Assembly (NCBI GenBank): GCA_028284705.1
Contig: JANQRE010000033.1
Span: 1-64,000 of the forward strand
Direction: 5' to 3'
Origin: Paracoccaceae bacterium
GTDB lineage: Bacteria; Pseudomonadota; Alphaproteobacteria; Rhodobacterales; Rhodobacteraceae
Length of the DNA stretch: 64,000 bases
The notes under the pieces were generated by a model. That model saw only the letters and a list, made by a program, of their open reading frames with translations, was not told the DNA's origin and ran no database searches. Shown here piece by piece: positions 35,999-45,012 of this stretch. The position numbers and the translations under genes are program-made. Positions within the stretch are counted from its first letter, which is position 1; each line of letters starts with the position of its first letter.

Positions 35999-36676
35999 GT
36001 GATCGAGTTAGAAAACGTCGCCTATTCCTATGGCGGCGGAGATCTCCTGAACGACATATCGCTGCGGCTGCAACCGGGCTCGTTTCATTTCCTCACCGGC
36101 CCGTCTGGGGCGGGAAAATCCACCTTCCTCAAGCTCTGTTATATGGAGCTGATCGCGTCCACCGGTTCGGTGCAGGTCTTCGGTCAGGATGCTCGCGCGA
36201 TGGAGCGTGACCAGATCGCGCTCGCACGGCGGCGGATCGGGGTCGTACATCAGGATTGCCAGTTTCTGAACCATTTGAGCGTGGCGGAGAATATCGCGCT
36301 GCCCCTGACCGTGGCCGGACGGGACGTGAATTCCGAGATGCAGAACCTCACGGACCTGATCACCTGGGTGGGGCTGAAGAACCAGCAAAACTCTCTGCCA
36401 CCGCAACTTTCGGGCGGTGAGCGGCAAAGGGCTGCCTTGGCGCGCGCCGTGATCATGGGGCCAGATGTCATTCTGGCCGATGAGCCCACCGGCAATGTCG
36501 ATTGGGAGATGTCGCAGCGGCTTCTATCGCTGCTGATCGAGCTGAACCGCATGGGCAAGGCGGTGCTGGTCGCGACCCACGATCTGAACCTGATCCGGAC
36601 GGCGAAAAACCAAATCTCGGCGCGAGTGCTGCGGATCAAGGATCGGCGGTTGCAACTGGCGGGGGCGGATTTGTGA
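35999..36676 (+). CDS. ftsE: Cell division ATP-binding protein FtsE
   Basis: A 225-residue ABC ATPase that with FtsX links the divisome to peptidoglycan hydrolases. Walker A is GPSGAGKSTF, the signature LSGGERQRAALARA, and Walker B DVILADEPTGNVD. It starts with GTG at 35999 (VIELENVAYSYG); the longer in-frame reading to 35540 runs through the divergent gene. Its stop overlaps the ftsX GTG start by 4 bases. Confidence 0.93.
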   Translation: MIELENVAYSYGGGDLLNDISLRLQPGSFHFLTGPSGAGKSTFLKLCYMELIASTGSVQVFGQDARAMERDQIALARRRIGVVHQDCQFLNHLSVAENIALPLTVAGRDVNSEMQNLTDLITWVGLKNQQNSLPPQLSGGERQRAALARAVIMGPDVILADEPTGNVDWEMSQRLLSLLIELNRMGKAVLVATHDLNLIRTAKNQISARVLRIKDRRLQLAGADL

Positions 36677-37596
36677 GTACGCTCGACCGGATCAAATCGG
36701 TGTTTCAGACCAGCTCGACGCTTCTCGGCGGCGATGTGCAGGCGGATCGCGTCGTGCCGCCCTCCGGCTTCACGTCAACGCTGACCCTGTTCACCTCCGC
36801 CGCAATGGCGTTTCTCGCGGTTTTTGCCTTGGCCCTGTCGCTTGCCACAGGTCGCTTGGCGGATCGGTGGGCCTCGGAGCTCGCGCAAAGCTCGACGGTG
36901 CGCATCTCCGCGCCCGCGGAAGAGCTGGATTTGCAAACCCGTGCTGCACAAGAGGTTTTGCGCACTACACCCGGTGTGGCCCGGTCGCGCATCTTGTCGG
37001 ACGAAGAACAGCGCCTGCTGCTTGAGCCCTGGTTTGGGCCGGACCTGCCGGTGGAGGACTTACCGATCCCGCGCCTGATCGAGGTGGTCGAAGATGCGGA
37101 CGGCATCGACGCGGAGGGCTTGCGACAGCGCCTTGCCGCCGAGGCCCCGGGGGCGTTTCTAGATGACCACACGCGTTGGCGGAAACCGTTGGTTGAGGCA
37201 GCCGCTCGGTTACGCCTGCTCGGCTGGGTGGCGCTTGCGCTGATTGCGGCCTCGACCGCGGCGATGATCACGCTCGCGGCCCGCGCAGCGCTTGCGGCGA
37301 CCAGTCAGGAAATCCGGGTGACGCGCCTTGTGGGGGCCACAGATGTCTATATCGCGCGCGCCTTTGTGCGCCGCTTCACCCTGCGCTCGCTTATCGGGGC
37401 GACGGCGGGCATGGTCGTGGGCACGCTCGCGATCCTGCTTTTGCCATCTGCGTCGGAAGAAGGCGGCTTCCTTACCGGCCTTGGATTTCAGGGCTGGCAC
37501 TGGCTTTGGCCCTTGGTTATCCCTCCTTTGTCGGCACTCGTGGCGTTCATTGCCACCCGCCAAGCCGCGTTGAGGATGTTGAAAGAGGTAACCTGA
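36673..37596 (+). CDS. ftsX: Cell division protein FtsX
   Basis: A 307-residue membrane protein with an N-terminal helix (about 40-58), a periplasmic loop (LAQSSTVRISAPAEELDLQT to about 170) and three C-terminal helices, the FtsX topology. It uses a GTG start that overlaps the ftsE stop codon, so the pair is coupled. It forms a complex with FtsE that regulates septal wall hydrolysis. Sequence divergence is high, as is normal for FtsX; identity rests on the ftsE pairing and topology. Confidence 0.88.
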   Translation: MSTLDRIKSVFQTSSTLLGGDVQADRVVPPSGFTSTLTLFTSAAMAFLAVFALALSLATGRLADRWASELAQSSTVRISAPAEELDLQTRAAQEVLRTTPGVARSRILSDEEQRLLLEPWFGPDLPVEDLPIPRLIEVVEDADGIDAEGLRQRLAAEAPGAFLDDHTRWRKPLVEAAARLRLLGWVALALIAASTAAMITLAARAALAATSQEIRVTRLVGATDVYIARAFVRRFTLRSLIGATAGMVVGTLAILLLPSASEEGGFLTGLGFQGWHWLWPLVIPPLSALVAFIATRQAALRMLKEVT

Positions 37597-37599
37597 CCA

Positions 37600-38328
37600 A
37601 TGGCCTATGCGATCCAATGGGTCCGTTCCCTGATCTTCAACATCATGATGTATGTGGTTATGGCGATCTACGCTGTGATCTTTTTCCCATGGGCATTGGT
37701 CAGTCCCTATGGGGCCCTGCGCGCCTGCCACGCCTACGCCTCTTACGTGCGCTGGTCGGCGGGGTGGATGATCGGGCTGAAAACGGAAATTCGGGGCGAG
37801 CCGCCGAAAGACCAGGTGCTGATCGCAGCCAAACACCAGTCTTTTCTGGACATCATCATGATCTTCTCGGCCATCCCCCATGGCAAGTTCATCATGAAGC
37901 AAATCCTGCTCTACTCGCCGATCCTTGGCCAATACGCCTATCGTTTGGGCTGCGTGCCGGTGAACCGTGGCAAGAAGGGCGCGGCGATCCAGAAGATGTT
38001 GGAAGATGTCGAAAAGGGGCAGCAATTGCCGGGCCAGCTTGTGATTTACAGCCAGGGCACGCGCGTCGCACCGGGGGTCAAGAAGCCCTACAAGATTGGT
38101 TCTGCCGTGCTCTACGAGCAACTTGGGCAGGATTGCGTGCCGGCCGCCACCAATTGCGGTGTGTTCTGGCCGCGGCGTGGTATCTACCGTAAACCGGGAA
38201 CTGCTGTGGTCGAGTTTCTGCCGCGCATTCCGGCAGGGCTGCCCAAAGATGAATTCCTCGAGAAACTCGAAGCAGAGGTCGAGGCCGCCTCCGACAGGCT
38301 GCTTGAGGAGGCTGGGTTCAAATCATGA
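37600..38328 (+). CDS. plsC: 1-acyl-sn-glycerol-3-phosphate acyltransferase
   Basis: A 242-residue PlsC-type acyltransferase that makes phosphatidic acid. The HX4D motif is in AAKHQSFLDIIM, and later motifs include RLGCVPVNRGKKG (the FxxR-like region) and YSQGTRVAPGVKKPYK (equivalent to the EGT region, here QGTR). One N-terminal membrane helix is visible. It starts 3 bases after the ftsX stop, so it is part of the same unit. Confidence 0.9.
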   Translation: MAYAIQWVRSLIFNIMMYVVMAIYAVIFFPWALVSPYGALRACHAYASYVRWSAGWMIGLKTEIRGEPPKDQVLIAAKHQSFLDIIMIFSAIPHGKFIMKQILLYSPILGQYAYRLGCVPVNRGKKGAAIQKMLEDVEKGQQLPGQLVIYSQGTRVAPGVKKPYKIGSAVLYEQLGQDCVPAATNCGVFWPRRGIYRKPGTAVVEFLPRIPAGLPKDEFLEKLEAEVEAASDRLLEEAGFKS

Positions 38329-38927
38329 GCTACATCACTGATATCGCTGAGCTGGAAGAGCTTTATGGCACGCCCGGGCGCGCGTCTCTCGACAAAGTTG
38401 CGACCCACATGACGCCGCTTTATCGCAAATGGATCATGACCTCGCGGCTCTGCATGCTGAGCACGGTCGGGCCGGAGGGCACCGATTGTTCGCCGCGCGG
38501 GGATGATGGACCTGTAGTGACGGAGCTTGATCCAAAGACGCTGGCGATGCCCGATTGGCGGGGCAACAACCGTATGGATTCCTTGCGGAATATCGTGGCG
38601 GATGGGCGCGTATCGCTGATGTTTCTGGTGCCGGGCTCCAACAATGTGGTCCGTGTGAATGGAACGGCGAAAGTCTCGGTTGATGCTGATCTGATCGCGC
38701 AGTTTTCTGATCGGGGGCGTGCACCGCGCTCGGTCATCGTGATCAAGATCGCTGAGATTTATTCGCAATGCGCGCGGGCACTGTTGCGGGCGCAAATCTG
38801 GGACGCAGATGCGCGGCCCGAGGTGCCAACAGTCGGCGACATCCTGCACGAGATGACCTCGGGCGATATCGACGGGGCGACCTATGACGCGGAATGGGTG
38901 CCACGCGCTGCCAAAACCATGTGGTGA
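38325..38927 (+). CDS. Pyridoxamine 5'-phosphate oxidase-like FMN-binding protein
   Basis: A 200-residue split-barrel protein of the MSMEG_1061-type PPOX family, with SRLCMLSTVGPEGTDCSPRG and MDSLRNIVADGRVSLMFLVP, the FMN-binding strands. No FMN-specific catalytic role is known; the family may bind F420 or FMN. It overlaps the plsC stop by 4 bases and is convergent with accA (3-base gap). Confidence 0.83.
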   Translation: MSYITDIAELEELYGTPGRASLDKVATHMTPLYRKWIMTSRLCMLSTVGPEGTDCSPRGDDGPVVTELDPKTLAMPDWRGNNRMDSLRNIVADGRVSLMFLVPGSNNVVRVNGTAKVSVDADLIAQFSDRGRAPRSVIVIKIAEIYSQCARALLRAQIWDADARPEVPTVGDILHEMTSGDIDGATYDAEWVPRAAKTMW

Positions 38928-38930
38928 GGT

Positions 38931-39890
38931 CTAGCTCAGACCCTTTTTGCCAAGGTCGAGATATTTCTGCCGCCGCGCTTTGATGATCGCGTCGGGCTCC
39001 ATATCGGCCAACTCATCGATCATTTCAGCGATCACCTTGCCGACGGATTGGATGATTTCGGTACGATGTCGTTGCGCGCCGCCAACAGGCTCCGGCACGA
39101 TGCGGTCGCAAACGCCGAGCTTTTGCAGGTCTTGCGCGGTGAGCCGAAGCGCCTCCGCGGCTTCGCGCATTTTTTCCGCGTCCTTCCAAAGGATCGAAGC
39201 GCAGCCCTCGGGGCTGATGACAGAGTAAATCGAGTGCTCCAACATCGCGACGCGGTCGGCAGTCGCGAAGGCCACGGCCCCGCCTGATCCGCCTTCACCG
39301 ATGATGACTGAGATCAGCGGCACGCCAATCTCGAGGCATTTCTGCGTTGAGCGGGCAATTGCCTCCGATTGACCACGCTCTTCCGCGCCCTTTCCGGGAT
39401 AGGCACCGGGGGTATCGACCAAGGTGACAACGGGCAGCCCGAAACGGTGCGCGAGGTCCATCAGACGGATCGCTTTGCGATACCCTTCTGGCCGCGCCAT
39501 GCCGAAATTGCGTTCAATCCGGGTCTTGGTGTCGTGGCCCTTTTCATGACCGATCACGACGATGGCGCGATCTCCCAACCGCGCAAGGCCGCCCATCACA
39601 GCGTGATCGTCGGCGAAATTTCTGTCCCCGGCGAGCGGTGTGTATTCATCAAAAAGCGCGTCGATATAGTCTTTGCAATTGGGGCGATCAGGATGTCGGG
39701 CCACTTGGCACTTCCGCCAGGGTGTGAGGTTCTTGTAGAGATCACCAAGCAGGTCTTGTGCTTTTTTATCAAGCGCTTGTGCCTCTTTCTCGACGTCCAT
39801 TTCCTCGTTTTGGCGGGCCAAGGCGCGCAGTTCTTCGGCCTTGCCTTCGATGTCAGCAAGCGGCTTTTCGAAATCGAGGTAATTGGTCAT
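38931..39890 (-). CDS. accA: Acetyl-CoA carboxylase carboxyltransferase subunit alpha
   Basis: A 319-residue AccA of normal length for malonyl-CoA synthesis. Diagnostic segments are [52 protein letters not shown] and [18 protein letters not shown]. No ribosome-binding site of note is visible. The gene is convergent with the PPOX gene. The next gene upstream on the same strand ends 101 bases away. Confidence 0.95.
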   Translation of the reverse strand: MTNYLDFEKPLADIEGKAEELRALARQNEEMDVEKEAQALDKKAQDLLGDLYKNLTPWRKCQVARHPDRPNCKDYIDALFDEYTPLAGDRNFADDHAVMGGLARLGDRAIVVIGHEKGHDTKTRIERNFGMARPEGYRKAIRLMDLAHRFGLPVVTLVDTPGAYPGKGAEERGQSEAIARSTQKCLEIGVPLISVIIGEGGSGGAVAFATADRVAMLEHSIYSVISPEGCASILWKDAEKMREAAEALRLTAQDLQKLGVCDRIVPEPVGGAQRHRTEIIQSVGKVIAEMIDELADMEPDAIIKARRQKYLDLGKKGLS

Positions 39891-39991
39891 TTATCGCCCT
39901 TCCGGTTCAAACTTATATGGCTTTGACCGCGCGAGGATGCAACTCCCTGCGCGGGCTCGCAAATTCGAGGTCTGTGGGGCGATCTCGGAGT

Positions 39992-41218
39992 TTACTGGGG
40001 CTTCATGTCGCGTTGAGCCGCAAAGAGTATGTCGGCCTTTTGGAACAGCAGAAGTTCGTCAGGCCGAAGAAGGTTTTCGGGTTGGCCTGTCTCTCTGGAT
40101 GTCGTTGTCGTGCGTCTAAGGTACGGCCAGATAAAGCGGCACCTTGAACGCCCATGCGACTTGATGTGATCGCGCTGATCAAAGAGATCTTGGACCTCGG
40201 CCTGCAATCCGGAGACAGTTTCCGGCTCGAGAATATCGACATCGACCTTGACGGAAGCTCTTTGTCCGTTGGGCAACCGAATTGCTTCACTAGCGATGAG
40301 ACGCTTGATTTCCATCGCGAAATCTTCTGGATCCGCAATGTCAAAGCGCGAGAATGGCAAAACAAGCGTGTGATCTTCGGTCAGACCGATGGGACCAATC
40401 GCTGGGTTCAGTTCTGAGATTCGATGCTTCAACGCGCCCAGAACTTGTGATCGAATGGCGTCACTCCAGGTTCGCGAGAAGTACTTCTTGTGACGCAGCT
40501 GAACCACAACAAGGCCGGTCAATGCCCCTGCGGGGCTTGCCGCCAGTTTGAAGTTTACCTCGCGAATGAAAGCGGACCCGGTCAGGATGCCAGTCTCCAG
40601 ATCTGTTTTGCTGTTCGACAATATGCGCTCCTCGTTTGCGATCATCTGGATTTCGCGGTCCAAGAAATATCCCGCAATGGGAACGCAGATCAGGTTGAGC
40701 AAGAGGATCGACGGCGCGGCAGAGGTGAAAAACCAATTGGCCAGGTCAGCAGGCATAATCATGGCCGCAACGAGGTGGCAGGACATGGCAATGGCCAATG
40801 TGAGAAGGGCCGAGAACCGCTTTCTCGCCATCTCTTCGTGAAGATGCGCCCAGACAATCCCGGCAAAGCCTGCGAGCGCCATCGCGAGAATTCCGGCATT
40901 TGTACCGACCCCACCGATGCCAAACCGAACCGACGCGGCACAGAGGAAACAGGCGATAAGGCCCCGCCAACCCAGAAAAGCGCCTGCGAGGGCGATCGGA
41001 ATGTTGCGCAGGTCGACAATCAGGCCCTCGGTTGGACTCAAAGGCGCATGCATCTGAAGGATCGCCACAAAACCAAAGAGCAAGCCAATCACAATCTGGG
41101 TCATCGGCCCGCTTGTGAGCCGACGGCGGAGGGCGCCAAAGGCAATGGCAAGGACAATCAGGATCGAAAGCGATCCCACGAAGTCAATGATGACCGGTAC
41201 AGGTAACAACGCACTCAT
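39992..41218 (-). CDS. 5TMR-LYT membrane protein with degenerate GGDEF domain
   Basis: A 408-residue protein. Residues about 8-190 form five to six membrane helices with the 5TMR_LYT pattern (GLLFGFVAILQMH, EGLIVDLRNIPIALAGAFLG, AASVRFGIGGVGTNAGI), a sensor module found in LytS and some diguanylate cyclases. Residues about 203-345 resemble a GGDEF domain (DLETGILTGSAFIREV in place of DPLTGLxNRRAF), but the signature GGDEF position reads T280-E-D-H-T284. It therefore probably lacks diguanylate cyclase activity and may be a c-di-GMP receptor or a pseudo-enzyme. A basic, unrecognised tail follows. Confidence 0.75.
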   Translation of the reverse strand: MSALLPVPVIIDFVGSLSILIVLAIAFGALRRRLTSGPMTQIVIGLLFGFVAILQMHAPLSPTEGLIVDLRNIPIALAGAFLGWRGLIACFLCAASVRFGIGGVGTNAGILAMALAGFAGIVWAHLHEEMARKRFSALLTLAIAMSCHLVAAMIMPADLANWFFTSAAPSILLLNLICVPIAGYFLDREIQMIANEERILSNSKTDLETGILTGSAFIREVNFKLAASPAGALTGLVVVQLRHKKYFSRTWSDAIRSQVLGALKHRISELNPAIGPIGLTEDHTLVLPFSRFDIADPEDFAMEIKRLIASEAIRLPNGQRASVKVDVDILEPETVSGLQAEVQDLFDQRDHIKSHGRSRCRFIWPYLRRTTTTSRETGQPENLLRPDELLLFQKADILFAAQRDMKPQ

Positions 41219-41305
41219 TAGGATGCCCCCAGCAAGCTATGGAGTGGGCATATCTAGTGCGAGAAAGTTAGCGGGACCTTGATGGGTCGGATTTTAAAGA
41301 GTTTT

Positions 41306-41322
41306 TGATCAGCCGCTGATCA
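41306..41322. repeat. Palindrome spanning the mcl1 stop codon
   Basis: TGATCAGCCGCTGATCA has perfect 8-bp arms around one base and covers the last codons and stop of the leftward lyase gene. There is no T tract on the lyase's strand (an A run follows), so it is not a typical terminator for that gene. Confidence 0.35.
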
Positions 41323-42265
41323 TCTCATATTGGCTGACGATGACTTCGGCCTGCTTGATCGACGCGATATCCACAAGCCGCCCTTTATAGACTGTCGCGC
41401 CTTCTCCCTTCGTTTTAGCCTCTTCCATCGCCGCGAGGATTTCACGCGCCTCTGCGACCTGCGCGTCAGAGGGGGTGAAGACTTCGTTGGCCAGCGCAAT
41501 CTGCTTGGGGTGGATCGCCCATTTGCCAACCATTCCAAGGGTGGCCGAGCGGCGGGCCTGCGCGCGGAAACCATCGTCGTCGGAGAAATCTCCGAACGGG
41601 CCGTCGACTGGCAATACGCCATGGGTGCGGGCAGCGGCGACGATCTTGGCTTGCGCCCAATGCCAGGGGTCAGACCAGTGTTTTTCGCTGCCCTGCAGCA
41701 TATAATAATTCTCCTGCGTGCCGCCGATGCCGGTGGTCTGCATACCCATGGAGGCGGCGAAATCCGCGGCCCCCAGAGAGATCGCTTCGAGACGTGGCGA
41801 AGCCGCCGCGATCTCGGTAACATGGGCGATGCCAGCAGCACTTTCGATGATGATCTCAAAGGCGAGTTTGGATTTTCTTCCAACGGCTGTCTCCGCCGCA
41901 GTAACAAGCGCATCGACAGCATAAAGGTCTTCTGCACAGCCGACTTTCGGCATCATGATCTGGTTCAGACGATCAGAGCCTTTTTCAACAAGATCAATGA
42001 CATCACGGTACCAATAGGGCGTGTCGAGCCCGTTGATACGTACCGACAGCGTCTTCTTGCCCCAGTCCACATCATGGGTCGCTTCGATGACATTGGTCCG
42101 CGCTGTCTCCTTGTCAGATGGAGCCACGGAATCCTCGAGGTCAAGGTTGATCACATCAGCTTCGGACGCTGCCATCTTCTCAAACAAAGCCGTGCGTGAG
42201 CCCGGACCGAAGAGCTGGCAGCGATTTGGTCGGGCGGGGGGCGTGGGTTGCAGGCGGAAGCTCAT
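41309..42265 (-). CDS. mcl1: L-malyl-CoA/beta-methylmalyl-CoA lyase
   Basis: A 318-residue CitE-superfamily lyase that matches the length and motifs of the Rhodobacterales Mcl1 enzyme: ANRCQLFGPGSR-like start read as RPNRCQLFGPGSRTALFEKM, NLDLEDSVAPSDKETAR (metal Asp/Glu), RINGLDTPYWYRD, IIESAAGI and ISLGAADFAASMGMQTTGIG. It cleaves (3S)-malyl-CoA or beta-methylmalyl-CoA to glyoxylate plus acetyl- or propionyl-CoA in the ethylmalonyl-CoA pathway. The ATG at 42265 fits; a longer in-frame start at 42406 has no support. Confidence 0.88.
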   Translation of the reverse strand: MSFRLQPTPPARPNRCQLFGPGSRTALFEKMAASEADVINLDLEDSVAPSDKETARTNVIEATHDVDWGKKTLSVRINGLDTPYWYRDVIDLVEKGSDRLNQIMMPKVGCAEDLYAVDALVTAAETAVGRKSKLAFEIIIESAAGIAHVTEIAAASPRLEAISLGAADFAASMGMQTTGIGGTQENYYMLQGSEKHWSDPWHWAQAKIVAAARTHGVLPVDGPFGDFSDDDGFRAQARRSATLGMVGKWAIHPKQIALANEVFTPSDAQVAEAREILAAMEEAKTKGEGATVYKGRLVDIASIKQAEVIVSQYEMISG

Positions 42266-42438
42266 AGCACTCTCTCGGCTTGTAAGGAAATGTCGTTTGC
42301 GTTGGCGAGAGTGATAGGATGTTGCGCACGTAAGCGCAACTGCTGCATTGCGGCATCCTAAAACGTCCTGATTTTTTTGAGACCAGACGCCGTCTGACAA
42401 GCGCATCGCGCCTGTGTGGCTCGCTTATGGCGCTTTGA

Positions 42439-42738
42439 GGTCGAGATGACGGGGACTACCACTTTAAGGGCTGCGGTCTTTGCAGCTATCAGGCGAACTG
42501 GAAGGTGAACCTCGATAAAGGCTGGGTCTTCTTCTACCACGCTGTGCGGGATGCGGTGCTTTTGGGCATTGATGGCGCCGTACAAGAATACGGCCAGATG
42601 GTCTCGCCTGAATTCACCGTGACAGAGGTGCATTGCCGCCGCTGCGGCAGCCATCTGGGTCACTACGTCTTCATCGCAGGGCGCATGACCCATTGCATCA
42701 ACGGAACCGCTTTGGACTTCAAACCGAAGGCGGCGTGA
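42439..42738 (+). pseudogene. 5'-truncated and probably frameshifted MsrB (SelR-domain) remnant
   Basis: From a TGA at 42436 the frame is open to 42738 and gives a SelR-like sequence: DYHFKGCGLC (zinc Cys), KGWVFFYHAV, VTEVHCRRCGSHLGH and MTHCINGTALDFKPKA (the position of the catalytic Cys in RYCINS). MsrB proteins reduce methionine-R-sulfoxide and need about 40 more N-terminal residues. Just upstream, frame 2 reads LWRFEVEMTG, which would join the MsrB sequence if the frame were shifted near 42450, so a frameshift is likely. A GTG at 42505 could start a short 77-residue product. A dispersed repeat copy follows the stop. Confidence 0.55.
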
Positions 42739-42747
42739 TCCGAGTTC

Positions 42748-42777
42748 GCTCATCGATCCCTTGCGGGACCGCCTCGC
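42748..42777 (+). repeat. Dispersed post-stop repeat, copy B
   Basis: This 30-bp copy has the hairpin TCCC-TTGC-GGGA inside and ends CCGCCTCGC. It starts 9 bases after the stop of the MsrB remnant and just before the end of the convergent PatB gene. It is 27 of 30 identical to copy C at 52822 and shares both ends with copy A. Confidence 0.6.
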
Positions 42778-42780
42778 AGA

Positions 42781-43950
42781 CTATTGAAGATCGCCAAAGG
42801 CCTTTTGCATACGGTCGACCGCCTCCTGCACCTGCGTGCGGGGGGCGGCGATATTGAACCGCAGAAAATCCTCACCACCCTTACCGAAGGTGGGACCATG
42901 GTTCACCGCGATCTTCGCACCCGACTGCACGCGGTTGGTAAACTCTTTCATCGGCATGCCGGTGCCAGAGAAATCGACCCAGGCAAGATAGGTGGACTCC
43001 AGATTCATAGAGTGAAGACCGGGGATTGCATTGATCCCGGCATCAAAAAGCTGCCGGTTTCCATCGAGATAGGCGACCAACTCGTCGACCCACGCGGCCC
43101 CCTCGGGGGAATAGGCTGCGGTCGCCATGAAAAGGCCAAAGGAATTGGGCGATAATCCGAGTGCTGCCATCCGCGCAGCAAATCGTGCCCGCAGATCGGG
43201 ATCGGCAATGATCACATTGCCGGAATGCGAGCCCGCGATATTGAAGGTCTTGGTGGTGGCCGTCATCATCACCAGCCGGTCTTCGATGCCGGGGATATGG
43301 GCCATAGGGATATGCTTGTGGCCAGGAAAGACGAGGTCGTGATGAATTTCGTCGGAGACGAGAACGAGGTCATGACGTTTGGCGAAGGCGGCGATGGCTT
43401 GCAACTCGCCCCGCGACCAGACGCGGCCTCCGGGATTGTGGGGTGAGCAAAGGACGAGCATCGTCTCGCGTCCTGTCATCGCGGCGTCATAGGCTTCGAA
43501 ATCGAGCTCATAGCGGCCATTGTTGTTGACCATCTCCATTTCGACCAACTCACGACCCGCCGCTCGGATCACGCGGGCGAAAGCGTGGTAGACGGGCGTG
43601 AAGAGAACGACGCCCTCACCAGGGTTCGTAAACGCATCGACGCACATCGCGGTGCCGTTGACGAGGCCGTGGGTGGTGAAGATGGAGGCCGGATCCATGC
43701 TCCAGCCATGGCGGGTTTCCATCCACCACTGAATGGCCGCGCGATATTTGCTGTCATCGCCGAAATAGCCATAGACGCCGTGGTCATACATCGCTTTGAC
43801 CGCGTCCTGAACGCATTGGGGCGGGCGAAATTCCATGTCTGCGACCCACATGGCAAGACCGTCATCCGGGGAGACGCCGTAAAGTGCCTCCATCGCGTCC
43901 CATTTCACGCAATGGGTGCCGCGGCGATCGATGGTCTCGTCGAAGCTCAT
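42781..43950 (-). CDS. PatB/MalY-type aminotransferase-fold C-S lyase
   Basis: A 389-residue PLP enzyme. The PLP Lys is in TATTKTFNIAGSHSG, with CSPHNPGGRVWS and VSDEIHHDLVF upstream, which are characteristic of the MalY/PatB subfamily (cystathionine beta-lyase activity). The N-terminus, DRRGTHCVKWDAMEALYGV, also fits. It may act in sulfur amino acid metabolism, releasing homocysteine or other thiols. Its regulation cannot be seen. The neighbour on the 5' side is the divergent deformylase cluster. Confidence 0.88.
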   Translation of the reverse strand: MSFDETIDRRGTHCVKWDAMEALYGVSPDDGLAMWVADMEFRPPQCVQDAVKAMYDHGVYGYFGDDSKYRAAIQWWMETRHGWSMDPASIFTTHGLVNGTAMCVDAFTNPGEGVVLFTPVYHAFARVIRAAGRELVEMEMVNNNGRYELDFEAYDAAMTGRETMLVLCSPHNPGGRVWSRGELQAIAAFAKRHDLVLVSDEIHHDLVFPGHKHIPMAHIPGIEDRLVMMTATTKTFNIAGSHSGNVIIADPDLRARFAARMAALGLSPNSFGLFMATAAYSPEGAAWVDELVAYLDGNRQLFDAGINAIPGLHSMNLESTYLAWVDFSGTGMPMKEFTNRVQSGAKIAVNHGPTFGKGGEDFLRFNIAAPRTQVQEAVDRMQKAFGDLQ

Positions 43951-44042
43951 GTCCAGCCCTCCCTATCCGGCGCAGAGTAACGCGCGCGGCTGCGGCTGCA
44001 AGTGCGATTGCGAAGGGGTAAGGCTTGGCCTAAATGGGGACC

Positions 44043-44561
44043 ATGAAACGCCAAATCCTGATCCATCCTGATCCGCGCTTGAAGAAAGTGGCTGCCGCTG
44101 TCGATGATCTGACAGATGCGCGGCGGGCGCTGGCGGAGGATATGCTGGAGACGATGTATGATGCGCCTGGGATCGGGCTGGCCGCGCCGCAAGTGGGCGT
44201 GCTGGAGCGCCTGATCGTGCTCGATTGCGCGAAGGACGAAGACCAGCCGCCGCGACCCTTGGTGATGTTCAATCCCGAAGTGGTGTCCGCGAGCGACGAG
44301 ACGCGGGTCTATGAGGAGGGGTGCCTTTCGATCCCTGAGCAATTCGCCGATGTGACGAGACCTTCTGAGGTGACAGTGCGGTGGATGGATGCCGATGGCG
44401 CGGAACAAGAAGAGGGCTTCGCGGGGCTTTGGGCCACCTGTGTGCAGCACGAAATCGACCATCTGAATGGCAAGCTCTTCATCGATTACCTCGGCACGCT
44501 GAAACGCCAGATGATCACGCGCAAAATGAAGAAGCTGAAACGGGAATTGGCGCGTGGGTGA
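44043..44561 (+). CDS. def: Peptide deformylase 1
   Basis: A 172-residue active-looking peptide deformylase that removes the formyl group from N-terminal formylmethionine. All three motifs are intact: GIGLAAPQVG, EEGCLSIPE (metal Cys) and QHEIDHLNG (HExxH). The ATG at 44043 (MKRQILIHPDPRLKK) is preceded by GGGG; the in-frame ATG at 44034 would add three residues. It overlaps the second deformylase gene by 8 bases. Confidence 0.92.
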   Translation: MKRQILIHPDPRLKKVAAAVDDLTDARRALAEDMLETMYDAPGIGLAAPQVGVLERLIVLDCAKDEDQPPRPLVMFNPEVVSASDETRVYEEGCLSIPEQFADVTRPSEVTVRWMDADGAEQEEGFAGLWATCVQHEIDHLNGKLFIDYLGTLKRQMITRKMKKLKRELARG

Positions 44562-45012
44562 GGGCCGACTGCGCGAGATCGTGCTTTATCCCGATCCGCG
44601 TCTGGCTGAGATATGTGCGCCGGTCCTCGAGGTTGATCAGGACCTGATCCGGGACATGTTCGCGACGATGTATGCAGCGCCTGGACGCGGTCTAGCGGCG
44701 CCGCAGGTCGGCGTGATGCACCGGGTTTTTGTGATGGATGCGAGCTGGAAAGAGGGTGCGCCGACGCCCATGGCCTTCGTGAACCCGGAACTGTTGAGCG
44801 CCGAGGGGGCGCAAGTGAATGAGGAGGGGTGCCTGTCGATCCCCGACACACCGCGGCGGGTTGAGAGACCAGCGAAGATCGAGGTGATGTGGCTCGATCA
44901 GACCGGCGCACAGAAGCGTGGCGCGTTTGAAGGGTTTGAGGCGGCGTGCATTGCCCATGAGATGGACCATCTGGATGGGCGCCTGATCTTAGACCATCCA
45001 GAAGCGCCATGA
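44554..45012 (+). CDS. Peptide deformylase 2
   Basis: A 152-residue paralogue with intact motifs: GRGLAAPQVGV, EEGCLSIPDT and AHEMDHLDGR. Its start is a GTG at 44554, overlapping the first deformylase stop. It lacks the C-terminal extension of the first. The conserved Cys, Glu and two His suggest it is active, possibly with different specificity. It overlaps the third gene by 4 bases. Confidence 0.88.
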   Translation: MGEGRLREIVLYPDPRLAEICAPVLEVDQDLIRDMFATMYAAPGRGLAAPQVGVMHRVFVMDASWKEGAPTPMAFVNPELLSAEGAQVNEEGCLSIPDTPRRVERPAKIEVMWLDQTGAQKRGAFEGFEAACIAHEMDHLDGRLILDHPEAP

